Source: Ignavibacteriota bacterium (GTDB lineage: Bacteria > Bacteroidota > Ignavibacteria > UBA10030 > SZUA-254). Taken from it: 64,000 nucleotides of DNA. Both the position numbers and the translations under genes were made by a program. The notes under the pieces were generated by a model. The model worked only from the letters and a program-made list of their open reading frames with translations, did not search any database and was not told where the DNA came from. The first letter of the stretch is position 1. Each line of letters opens with the position of its first letter. The stretch spans positions 60,319 through 124,318 of the forward strand of contig JACREZ010000024.1 of the NCBI GenBank assembly GCA_016212665.1. Reading direction: 5' to 3'. Of the stretch, positions 10,101 to 19,000 are shown piece after piece.

Positions 10101-12855
10101 TTCTGAAACCCACCTCGTACCTGTTCGCGGGTAATGAAGAAGTGCTTGATGCCATTGTTCCAGCAGTAACAGTATTACTATCTATTTGAACAGAACCTAT
10201 TCCTGCGGTGTCATCAACAGAAATGACAACGTCATAAAATCCGTTCAGTACGTTATTATGAAAGTTGAGCAATAGTGAACCGCCAACATTCATCATGTGT
10301 ACTCTATCTGATTTTCGAACCTGAAGCTCATATCTTCGTGCAGGCATGGATGAAGTTGAAAATGCCGACGGACTGCCGAACGTATTTCCTGCAATTTCAT
10401 TTTCCGTATCAAAGGTTGTAATCAAGACATTTCCATTCGCTTGATTATTATTGATAGAAACGTTCATTGGTGAATAGACTAATGAATCATTCTGAATATC
10501 AACAACTACATCTCCATCACAGAAACTATTTCCGCCAAGTAAAACAGAGAAATCTGGGCGTGCAGTTAAACCCTTCATACTCGACCTTGCCATATTTGCT
10601 CTCCTGATATTCAGTTCATACTTACTGCCGCGCATTGAACTCGCTAATCCTGAACAACTGAAATTATTATTCTGAATATTAGCAGAGCCCATATCTGAGA
10701 TGGCAATATCAAAGAATACATCAAAGAATGAATTAACCTGGAAGTTATTATCTTTTATTGATAAATCCGTAAAGACATCGAAGAAACTACTGACCCGGTG
10801 TAGACCCCCGGTAACGTTTACGTTGTTTCCGGAAATGTTCAACGAATCAATTCGTAATCCTTCGGTCGGTGTTTGAAAAAATAACGCTCCATCAACACTG
10901 CTCGTGAACGAATTGTTTTGGATACTCAGCGGCGGTCCGTACCAATCACTATTGCCGATATAATCTTCTGTCGCCATCGAGCCAAGCAATAAGTTATATC
11001 TTGCATCGGTGACTGTATTATTTTCTATTTCTATGTCATTAACCGTCGTGAACGGTAAGTCAATTGCTGTTCCGCCACCATTTCCATCAATCGTGTTTCC
11101 TGTAATTTTTATAGATTCAATGTTCGGAGGAACTTCTGCACGCTTTGCCCGATACTGCATCGCGACAAAACTGGGAATCGCTATCGGCGCAAGTATACCG
11201 TTCGTTTGAATTTCAATCGGCGGGAAAATCGGTCCTCGTGTAACTGCCTGCAACGACGAATCTGCATTGAATTCAAAATCGAATCCAACTTGAACATTTT
11301 CTATCATGTTATGTGATAGTTCGGCAGTTTTGATTCCATCTAAGTTTGGCGGGAGTTCAGATCGTTTCGCCCTATACTGCATCGCCACATTCGTGTTACT
11401 GACAGTGTTTGAATCAAACCGTAGTCCGGTTTTAATGTCAATGTCGCCAAACTCAAATGCAATGCCTTCATATATTGAATTACCCGTAAAGGTATTGTTG
11501 ATAACAACAACATTATTAATATTTGCAGGAAGTTCACTCCGCTTTGATTTTAGTTGCATTGCGGAAGGAGTACCTGAGATGGTATTCCCGCGTGCTGTGA
11601 TTCCTCCGAACACTTCACCCCCTGTTTCATTTTGGAATTCAATTGTGAGCCAGTTATGTCCCATCTCATGCGTCACGATATTTCCATTGTATTCATCATC
11701 ATACGTTGCCTGCTCAATTCCACCGGACGAATATTTAATTGCCATCCCCGGCAAATTAGCGTAGCCAATTACGGACATTGTATTGTTTGATATTTCAGAG
11801 TTTCCTAAGAATTTCCTGTTGAGTTGTACAGCAGTTCCTACCCAATCGAAATCTGTATTCGTAATGCTGAAATCACATTCCACCGTTGAATCATTTATGA
11901 TTGTTATATCATAAGCATGTGAAATTAGAGATGAACTATTCGCGGCAAGTTTCAGCATTGATGCTGAGGCGCGTCTGGCTAACATTGGATTGGCAAGCGT
12001 TGATGAGCCAACTTCAAACACAGAAACATTGTGTCCATTCGGAAGATAAATTGATTTACCCATAACCGTATCCGCGCCGCCGAGAAAACGAATTTCGGAA
12101 TTCTCTCCCATTGAGTTAATCGTCGTGCCAACGTTGCATTGTGTTGTAATTGTATTGCTGGAGAGGAACGTCCTTCCAATTCCATTCACGCTGATTCCTG
12201 TATCTGCACCACTCAGGTAACAATCCTTTATTTCGATGCCTGACGTTACCGAACTATTGAGGGTCTGAAATTTATAGCGGGTCGTGAGGGGTGGAAAATT
12301 TTGTAACTCTATGTAAATACCGACAGACTGTACCTGAATAACAAGGCATCCGAAAATATCAACATCTGCCGAACTATCGGCGAGCACTTCATACCCGCGT
12401 TCCGTCGTCGAACCGGTTACGCCGCCGCTTTGAATATAGACGCGTGAATTATTTTCCATCGAGCGGACATTCACGCCCGCAAGCCATGTTGAATTGACAT
12501 CCGGCTCGACGAGAATATTGTACATGACAAACTCCGCATGGTTGACCGCCATGATTGCATACGGCAATCCGCCGGGAGAAACACGAACGTGCGGTTTCGC
12601 CGTTCCGCCCTGAGCCATGTACAACGATAATGGTTGGCTTGTTGACGGATTGTACATGAGCGATGTCTCATTGTACAGCGTATCCATCAGCATTAAACTG
12701 ACGGTATCTGCCAATCCGTTCGCATTGATATCGGCGAGAGCATCTGCTATCGTCGTGTAATCTTGTCCCACACCGACAGTCTTCGTGACCGACGAGCCGA
12801 AACCCGTACTGACAAAGACAATCAGTAAAGAAAGAAAAAAGAAGAACTGTTTCAT
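7123..12855 (-). CDS. Giant T9SS-secreted beta-helix protein with repeated basic KYEL motif
   Basis: The 1910-aa product has a signal peptide (1-20). A long right-handed parallel beta-helix region follows (about 25-1380), rich in N-N-T-[FVI]-x-G rungs. It is interrupted at roughly 60-110-residue spacing by a basic motif, SSM-x-x-x-[KR]-Y-E-[LV]-x-x-[RK]-[RK]-S, seen at least seven times; three related copies read AMQ-x-[RK]-[AS]-K-R. Next come an SdrD_B-like domain (near 1440-1530, GIEGVVYHDANFNYTRD), an unnamed domain (1541-1796) shared with the proteins at 16021 and 27554, and a T9SS sorting domain (about 1822-1910, ending VKRMLLVK). It should be exported and anchored at, or released from, the cell surface. 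Beta-helix proteins often bind or cleave polysaccharides or act as adhesins, but no catalytic residues were recognised. The sorting-domain loop is encoded by a word repeat. Confidence 0.88.
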   Translation of the reverse strand: MKQFFFFLSLLIVFVSTGFGSSVTKTVGVGQDYTTIADALADINANGLADTVSLMLMDTLYNETSLMYNPSTSQPLSLYMAQGGTAKPHVRVSPGGLPYAIMAVNHAEFVMYNILVEPDVNSTWLAGVNVRSMENNSRVYIQSGGVTGSTTERGYEVLADSSADVDIFGCLVIQVQSVGIYIELQNFPPLTTRYKFQTLNSSVTSGIEIKDCYLSGADTGISVNGIGRTFLSSNTITTQCNVGTTINSMGENSEIRFLGGADTVMGKSIYLPNGHNVSVFEVGSSTLANPMLARRASASMLKLAANSSSLISHAYDITIINDSTVECDFSITNTDFDWVGTAVQLNRKFLGNSEISNNTMSVIGYANLPGMAIKYSSGGIEQATYDDEYNGNIVTHEMGHNWLTIEFQNETGGEVFGGITARGNTISGTPSAMQLKSKRSELPANINNVVVINNTFTGNSIYEGIAFEFGDIDIKTGLRFDSNTVSNTNVAMQYRAKRSELPPNLDGIKTAELSHNMIENVQVGFDFEFNADSSLQAVTRGPIFPPIEIQTNGILAPIAIPSFVAMQYRAKRAEVPPNIESIKITGNTIDGNGGGTAIDLPFTTVNDIEIENNTVTDARYNLLLGSMATEDYIGNSDWYGPPLSIQNNSFTSSVDGALFFQTPTEGLRIDSLNISGNNVNVTGGLHRVSSFFDVFTDLSIKDNNFQVNSFFDVFFDIAISDMGSANIQNNNFSCSGLASSMRGSKYELNIRRANMARSSMKGLTARPDFSVLLGGNSFCDGDVVVDIQNDSLVYSPMNVSINNNQANGNVLITTFDTENEIAGNTFGSPSAFSTSSMPARRYELQVRKSDRVHMMNVGGSLLLNFHNNVLNGFYDVVISVDDTAGIGSVQIDSNTVTAGTMASSTSSLPANRYEVGFRKSKTVTLANSSSSFAEPTSFDYSNNTLTGYEHIGMYVSDETGLLSTALNSNTVDGTSATATLNGDGTSSMPVKKYELAVRAGSRQQFAQSSAVMGNTHTYSNNTITGYEEVFIGIEDSNGTMTAEVNGNTITGQSIVAGTNGMKTSSMAARKYELQVRRSDRVSMSGNNAGKDVSVATGDWFTCEDNTVTGFAEVQLVLEGVDDLMSASIKRNTFTGIGSATGLNTSSMAGNKYQVGVKRSGTNTPRSSSFATAHQWFTYEDNTVSNFSEGGIFDLLNEGEAGLANIEGNTFGNVVVSSNNVKDKDALMAGSKYELNIRRANRATLTGTLSKTSNNFTAADSVKIFNNSFAQLDGGGFYVYSENNAPGEVTTVWLDGNNLSSTSSPFIFDLSEAPFDSGSSQFLVTGNSSNGGTGSSNIEKIRFNFQLGSMYASSTPLSPVSSKPNTFKNGHGLAFYSNPSTPVIFNYQNMTGNSMNIINGTNSQIDARYCWWGTTDSAEIASKMQGDVLFMPFLTDSVTTQSGGIEGVVYHDANFNYTRDSETGLEGWTVNLLVDGTIVDTRVSDANGAYSFMDIPFDQYTVCLVPQDGYAYSENLNCGTVDFSSGTLFSVEFGVFSDAKKFRTFSADTLLSKKPVKMVFKSNIRTSLYPNTATALENVFARLGKNGATFLGIAQLDKNRSKNLAWIPYKKAGDLGKLYTSAHNGTAYPIDSLRPAGKPAKKLKGAVKADRKQFNNRVFEQGIAFNLNIIASALGVTPTGFGELVFDSPGSLLGKKLYGMTLAEIAGWMNQLMTNWDSLGVENSSAYAELGEFANVLKKLNDSFSETVDSSNSSIDTSAVTVGDRNITSGKKNAFAVTLHGVRTASEVGLVKYVPGTVPSVKIQDAGFSEDESTLPTETALMQNYPNPFNPSTNFGFLISDFGVVTLKVYDMLGREVATLLNNDEVEQGEYEINFDASSLTSGVYFYRLTVNGVDDASQSFTDVKRMLLVK

Positions 12856-12878
12856 AACATTCCTATGATGGTTGATAA

Positions 12879-13005
12879 AAGAACAAATAAGTGATAATAA
12901 ATCCGGTGCAAATCTAATAGAGAAATGCCCGAAAACAAGGGAAGAAATGAGGGAATTGAGTATTTGACAGGTTTGAGTGAGAATCAGGTGGGAATGATTG
13001 AGTAA
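12879..13005 (-). promoter_or_regulatory. Conserved upstream elements of the 1910-aa gene
   Basis: A 52-nt block at 12954-13005 matches 31154-31205 at 45 of 52 positions. It lies 99 bp from this start codon and 91 bp from that of the 1169-aa T9SS gene. A second block closer to the start (12879-12900, ending GTGATAATAA) matches 31094-31117. Both flank otherwise dissimilar non-coding DNA, which suggests a shared promoter or operator. Confidence 0.6.
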
Positions 13006-13073
13006 TGAACAGAAGGAGTTTGTAGCTTTTTATTTGCTTTTTTGAAAATAGAATAAATCTCCCTACTTCCGGT

Positions 13074-13104
13074 AAAAAAAAGCCGAACTTTACAGCCCGG
13101 CTTT
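13074..13104 (-). terminator. Rho-independent terminator of the 952-aa T9SS gene
   Basis: Read on the minus strand, AAAGCCG pairs with CGGCTTT across a 12-nt loop and is followed by a run of eight T. It is homologous in stem and loop to the hairpin at 41782-41812 behind another T9SS gene. Confidence 0.85.
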
Positions 13105-13131
13105 CTAACACCTCAATACTTCAGTACTCGA

Positions 13132-15990
13132 TTACTTGAGTAACAGCATCCGCTTCACATCAGTGAATATTTGCTTCATTCCATCCTCATCAACCGATTC
13201 AACATTGATGCGATAGAAATATACACCGGTTGCAAACATGTTTGCATTGAACGATATTTCATACTCGCCTTGCTCCATTTCCTGATTGTCTAACAACGTT
13301 GCAACTTCCTGCCCGAGCATGTTGTACACTTTCAACGTTATCAGACCTGTAACAGGTAACGAATAACGAATAACAGTCGAAGGGTTGAACGGGTTAGGGT
13401 GGTTTTGTTCCAAGTTAAAGACTTGTGGTTTCTGATTTGTGGTTTCTGATGTTGGTGGCGGTGGTGGTTGCTCATTCGTAGAAACAATCTTAATACTATT
13501 TTCTGAGTACTGATTACTGGCTACTGATGACAGAGTTAAGGTTCCAGCCTGATTTACCTTCACCCAATATCCCTTTCCCGGCTCAATTGTTGTCGAGACA
13601 TCGTAACCATTCTCATAACTAAAAAATTGTGATGTTATGAGTCCCGGTGGATTGGAAGTAATAGTCGTAACATCTACTGATGAACTTATTGAACCAATCA
13701 TATTCCATCCGACTTGGACGGCTATTGTTTCACTTTCACGCGGAAATCCCGTCATAGATATTTGCTGGCTTCCACTAAATTTTAACCAGTACCCGACACC
13801 GTTTGAAAGAGTTCCATACGCCACATAGTCTGCTTCATACGCGAATGCATTTGTAGTTGCTGTTGGAAAAAGAATAGTTTTCGTGTAGTCATTAACTATA
13901 AGCGGGATTGAAACCATATTCCACCTATCTGAAAAATTGTATTGTGCCGTTATCATCATCGTCGCCGTGGCTTCTGCTGATGGAACACTGTGGTTGCCGT
14001 GGATATCCACCGTGATAAGACGATAGTAATTCGTAGTTCCGGTTACAGGTGAATTATCAGTGAACAACGTGTCAGTTGTCCATCCTATTTTCGTACCGGG
14101 ACTTGGGATGAATCCGGAAGAAGTCGAACGATGGACTTCGTAATAGCCGACATCAGGATCAACAAGAATAGGACTCCAATGGATTTTCACCAATGGGCCT
14201 GATTGCACTTCAGCGGTAACGGACACTACAGCGCTGGGCGATAAATTATCCACCGAGTGACCACTATCGGCAGGAGAAATATAAAATAAATTTGGATTGG
14301 CTGTATGCGCTGTTACGAGAAACGAGAAGTTGTTCGTTCCCGCAGAAGACGAATCCTCCAACGTTTGAGCTACGACATTGTAGTACGGCGATTGCACCGC
14401 CGGAACGTTCACAATAAAATCGTAAAGCGTTCCAAGAGTATCATCCATTGCTCTGAGTGTTCTTCCCATAAGTTTTTTGGCAAGAAGACTCGGCGGGATT
14501 TTCCTCCAGACTCCATAAGAGACAATTTGAACTACACTAATTCCCGTATCATCCGGAGACTTTTGCCATCGCACACGAACGCTGCCTCCTTGATCATTGG
14601 GCACATCTTGAATAGTTGAAATCATTGCATTACGAGCCATGCCAATAAATCCGGAAGAAATTATATTCTGTGCATAGATGTTATTCCCGCTACGATTGTC
14701 TTGCCAGGTGATGATTGCACCACCTGAACTGTTACTCACCATGGTGGGATAGGCTTGTGTACTTGCTGCCGTCGAGATAGCAACACCGTCGGTTGTCCAC
14801 TGCACAACTCCTGCGCTGTTGATTCGCTGGGCGTAGATATCAGCATTACCCCACGCGATGATGGCGCCTCCTGAACCGTCACTTACTATGGTAGGATTTA
14901 GTTGATCGCCTGCTGCCGTCGTGATGGCGACTCCGTTGGCTGTCCATTGCACAACACCTGAACTGTTTATACGCTGGGCGTAGATATCATCGGTTGACGT
15001 GCCACTAGTGTAGGTGATCATGGCGCCTCCTGAGTCGTCACTCACTAAGGTGGGCTTTTGTTGAAGTAGTGTCCCCGTCGCGATACCGACACCGTCAGCA
15101 GTCCACTGCACAACTCCTTCACTATTAACCTTTTGGGCGTAGATGTCAGGATTGCTGGCGCGGTGGTCTTGCCACGTAATGATGGCACCTCCTGAACCGT
15201 CAATCACAATGGTGGGATATTGTTGATTGCTTGTTGCAGTCGAGATGGCGACTCCGTGGGCTGTCCATTGAACAACACCTGAACTGTTTATTCGTTGAGC
15301 GTAGATGTCATAATTTCCGCTGCGGTTATCATACCACGTAATGATGGCGCCTCCTGAGTTGTCACTCACAATGGTAGGAAGTAGTTGACTGTTTGCCGCA
15401 GTCGAGATGGCAACGCCATCGGCTGTCCACTGCACAACGCCTGCACTATTGATCCGTTGGGCGTAGATGTCAATAGCACCGCTACGAGTGTCATACCACG
15501 TAATAATCGCGCCGCCCGAGCCGTCACTCACAATGGTGGGATATTGTTGATTGTTTGCTGCAGTCGAGATGGCAACACCATTTGCTGTCCACTGGACGAC
15601 GCCTTCGCTGTTGATCCGCTGGGCGTAGATATCAACATTACCCCACGTGATGATGGCGCCTCCTGTGCCGTCACTTACAATGGTAGGATATTCTTGATTG
15701 CCTGCCGCTGTCGAGATGACGACGCCGTTGGCTGTCCATTGAACAACACCTGAACTGTTTATTCGTTGGGCGTAGATGTCATAATTTCCGCTGCGGTTGT
15801 CATGCCACGTAATAATAGCGCCTCCTGAGCCGTCACTCACAATGGTGGGATATTGTTCAGAACCTGCTGTCGTCGAGATGGCGGTGTTCACATTTGGGTG
15901 GACCATCCACTGAGCGAAAACGAGTGAACTTACACCACTGCTCATCGATAAAATGAAAAGCCAAGTAAAAAAGAACTGTAAAAATTTCAT
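13132..15990 (-). CDS. T9SS-secreted protein with about eight 50-residue tandem repeats
   Basis: The 952-aa protein has a signal peptide (1-26). About eight tandem repeats of roughly 50 residues follow (about 31-445), each containing PTIVSDGSGGAIITW, D-x-R-S-G-x-x-D-I-Y-A-Q-R-I-N and GVVQWTANGVAISTAA. This pattern resembles bladed propeller or BNR-like repeats. After them come a module starting DVPNDQGG (462-583, shared with the protein at 60214), a fibronectin-III-like domain (about 590-680), a WNMVSIPL...GYWVKV module (about 690-822, shared with the protein at 35999), a Pro-rich linker and a T9SS sorting domain (about 862-952). The gene starts only 30 bp after the stop of the 2238-aa gene, so the two are probably co-transcribed. 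The function is unknown; a surface structural or binding role is inferred. Confidence 0.88.
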   Translation of the reverse strand: MKFLQFFFTWLFILSMSSGVSSLVFAQWMVHPNVNTAISTTAGSEQYPTIVSDGSGGAIITWHDNRSGNYDIYAQRINSSGVVQWTANGVVISTAAGNQEYPTIVSDGTGGAIITWGNVDIYAQRINSEGVVQWTANGVAISTAANNQQYPTIVSDGSGGAIITWYDTRSGAIDIYAQRINSAGVVQWTADGVAISTAANSQLLPTIVSDNSGGAIITWYDNRSGNYDIYAQRINSSGVVQWTAHGVAISTATSNQQYPTIVIDGSGGAIITWQDHRASNPDIYAQKVNSEGVVQWTADGVGIATGTLLQQKPTLVSDDSGGAMITYTSGTSTDDIYAQRINSSGVVQWTANGVAITTAAGDQLNPTIVSDGSGGAIIAWGNADIYAQRINSAGVVQWTTDGVAISTAASTQAYPTMVSNSSGGAIITWQDNRSGNNIYAQNIISSGFIGMARNAMISTIQDVPNDQGGSVRVRWQKSPDDTGISVVQIVSYGVWRKIPPSLLAKKLMGRTLRAMDDTLGTLYDFIVNVPAVQSPYYNVVAQTLEDSSSAGTNNFSFLVTAHTANPNLFYISPADSGHSVDNLSPSAVVSVTAEVQSGPLVKIHWSPILVDPDVGYYEVHRSTSSGFIPSPGTKIGWTTDTLFTDNSPVTGTTNYYRLITVDIHGNHSVPSAEATATMMITAQYNFSDRWNMVSIPLIVNDYTKTILFPTATTNAFAYEADYVAYGTLSNGVGYWLKFSGSQQISMTGFPRESETIAVQVGWNMIGSISSSVDVTTITSNPPGLITSQFFSYENGYDVSTTIEPGKGYWVKVNQAGTLTLSSVASNQYSENSIKIVSTNEQPPPPPTSETTNQKPQVFNLEQNHPNPFNPSTVIRYSLPVTGLITLKVYNMLGQEVATLLDNQEMEQGEYEISFNANMFATGVYFYRINVESVDEDGMKQIFTDVKRMLLLK
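14640..15890 (-). repeat. About 150-bp coding tandem repeats
   Basis: The repeats of the 952-aa protein are strongly conserved at DNA level, with recurring GATGGCGCCTCCTGAGCCGTC-like and TTGGGCGTAGATGTCA-like stretches every 140-155 bp. This suggests recent expansion or homogenisation and makes the copy number prone to change or misassembly. Confidence 0.75.
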
Positions 15991-16020
15991 AGGATACCTT
16001 TTTAATAAATTGTTATGATT

Positions 16021-19000
16021 TTATCGCATCAAGAGCATTTTCTTCACCTGCATATATATCTTCGTTCCATCCTCAACATTTGTCGCTTCAAGACGGTAGA
16101 AATACACACCACTTGCATAGCCCGCGGCATTGAATGGTATTTCATACTCGCCTTCATCCATCTGTTGGTTGTTCAGAAGTGTTGCAACTTCCTGACCGAG
16201 CAAGTTATACACTTTCAAGTTCACAGTACTGACATCTTGTAACTGATAACGAATAACAGTCGAAGGATTAAACGGATTCGGATAGTTCTGATAGAGTTCA
16301 TACTCGAACGGAATTTCTTCCTCATCCGAGAACGAGGGTTGATAGGCAATCGTCTTCGATTCGTTGCCAAGAATGTATTTCAATAACCCACCCGATTCAG
16401 ATGCAGTTTTTGTTCCTTGCAAATATATCGCAAACGCATTCTTCGGCTTTTTCACAGAAATGTTCGAATCGCCTTTTATCACTGCCATCGAATCAATGTA
16501 CGAGTTGCTGAACGTGACCGAATCATAAAATGCTTCGTTGATTCCACGTAACAAGTTGGCGAACTCCGCGAGTTCGGTATAACTATCGACTGTCTCATAA
16601 TCTAATGTATCCCACCATGTCATCACACTATCCATCCATGTTCCGATTTCACTGAGCGTCATTCCCTGTAGTTGTTTTCCGTTCAACACAGCAGTAGTAT
16701 CCAATACCAGATCGCCAAACCCTTTCGGTGTGATTCCCTTACTGCTGGCAATCAGGTTCATCCGGAAAATAATTCCCTGTTCCCATACCGGGTTATTGTA
16801 TGCTTTTCGTGTTGGCTTGAGAGCGCCGAAGAGTTTTTTCGATTTCTTTGGTGCTGGCAAACGTACAGAATCAATCGGGTACGATGTACCGTTATGCGGT
16901 GCGGTGAACATCTTCCCGAAATCTGCTGCAGAACCGAATGCAATCCATCCGAGTTTCTTCTTCAGTACTTTATCCGTTTGAGGTTTGCCGAGAAACGTCG
17001 CACCCTTTGTTGCTTTCAATCGCTTGAACACATGCTCGACTGCGGTCTTCATATTTCCTTTTCCTGAAGTCAGATTTTTATACTTATCGAATTTTAGTGT
17101 CACTGATTTTTTCGAGAGCATCGTATCGGCTCGGAACGTTCTGAACATTGCAACATCCTGCACTAACCTGAATGTTGAATCGCTTGCATCTGATATTGTT
17201 GAATCTTCCAGATCACTAATTGCAACAACAACATTTTGCAAAACAGTGTTCGGCATTTTCCAGTTGTAAAGACCGTTCTTTGCAGATGTAAAATTAGTCA
17301 CCGATTGCCACGTTTGTCCTGAATCCGGTGAGTATTCTATTTTTACATAATTCACTCCATCGCTTGACCACGTGATAGGAACCGTTTGTCCGGCGATGAA
17401 TGTTTCTCCCCCCGTTGGCGATGTAAGAATCACTTCCTGTGTTAAACTATTGAGCGCTGTGCCCGAATCTCCCACCGTTACAAACGAGCCATTTCCAGTT
17501 ACTCCCGCCACATTTAAGTTTTTCGTTGTACCGCTGGGAACTTGAGACCAACTTTCACTTTGCTGAAAACCGGATTTCCATTTTGCCTTACCGCTTAATG
17601 TATTTAATTTGAGAACTGTACCATCATCTCCTACTATCCAGCCATAATTCACACCAACACTTATACCTTTAAGATTTGCAGTCGTTCCACTTGATTGGGA
17701 AACCCATGTTGAGCCGCCATCTGACGTCTTGAGTATTTTCCCACTATCTCCGACAATCCATCCAGTATTATAATTATTTTGGAAAATATAACTGTGAGGC
17801 AAAAAAGCAATATCGTTAAGATTTGAACCAACACCCGTTGCAAGAGTACTCCATTCAGCAGAATATTGGGAAACCGAAGATTGTTTAACTTTCGCTTGAT
17901 AGACCGTACCATTCTTTCCAACTGTTATGTAATACGTTGTATTATTGTCAGGACCACTTGATGTAATATGATTTCTATAAGTTATACTGGTGAGGTTGTC
18001 TTGTGTTGGTGAAGTAACAGATTGCCAAAAGCCACCAAACTCGTAGAAAACCTTTCCATTATTTCCAACCGTAAAGGGAATTTGATTTCCTAACGAACCC
18101 GCTGGCTTAATACATATACTGTTGGGAGAGAAATCGTTTATCGTTGCATCTTGTACAAAACTATCAATACTACCAATGGCGTTAAACCTTAAAACCACTG
18201 CGTTATTCCCGAGCGAACCGATTGCGAAATAATGATAATAAGTATTTATAATTCCGACCAAATTCACACCAGCAGGTACACCTTTGTCATTCGAATGGTT
18301 AATCCAGGTTTTTCCTGCATCTGTGGTTTGCAAAATTGTTGATGCATTGCCTACAGCCCAACCATTGCCATCCGGATACATAAACATATCATTTAATTTT
18401 TGTGTCGTCCCGGTATTAGAGGGTTGTATTACCGGTTTAATATAAAAATAGTTGTCAGAGATATCCCGTACGTTTGAATTCTTCGTGCTGAGCACTCTTA
18501 TCGCTGATCTTACTGCAGCACCGCTCGGCAAATCCGGTATTACCCAACTTAAACTTGTCGCAGTAATGTTGGAATCAATTGTCTTCCATGTAATTCCGTT
18601 GTTGATAGTATATTGCACTTTTACAGAATCCAGATTTACTTTCGTCCACTCAATCGTATGTGTTTCTCCAATTTTCCAGATTTCGTTGCCGTTGGGTGTT
18701 GTTACGGTTATAGATGGAGTCTGTGGTCCCAGTTTAAACGTTGCTCCAACTATATGATTTGCATCTACGCTTGGTATGGTATTGTCTATATCGGAACCAA
18801 CAACCCGATAATCAACACTCACACTCTTTACACTATATGTTTCATTTGGCTCAACAGTGAAATCAAAATCCTCTCCATATTCAATGAGTATTGTTGATGG
18901 TGCAATTTCTCCATCGTACATTATTTTCCCGTTTGGTCCCGGCGCTATGGTGATTGTAAATTTCTCCGGTTCAAAATTTGCCGTAATAGATTTACTGGTA

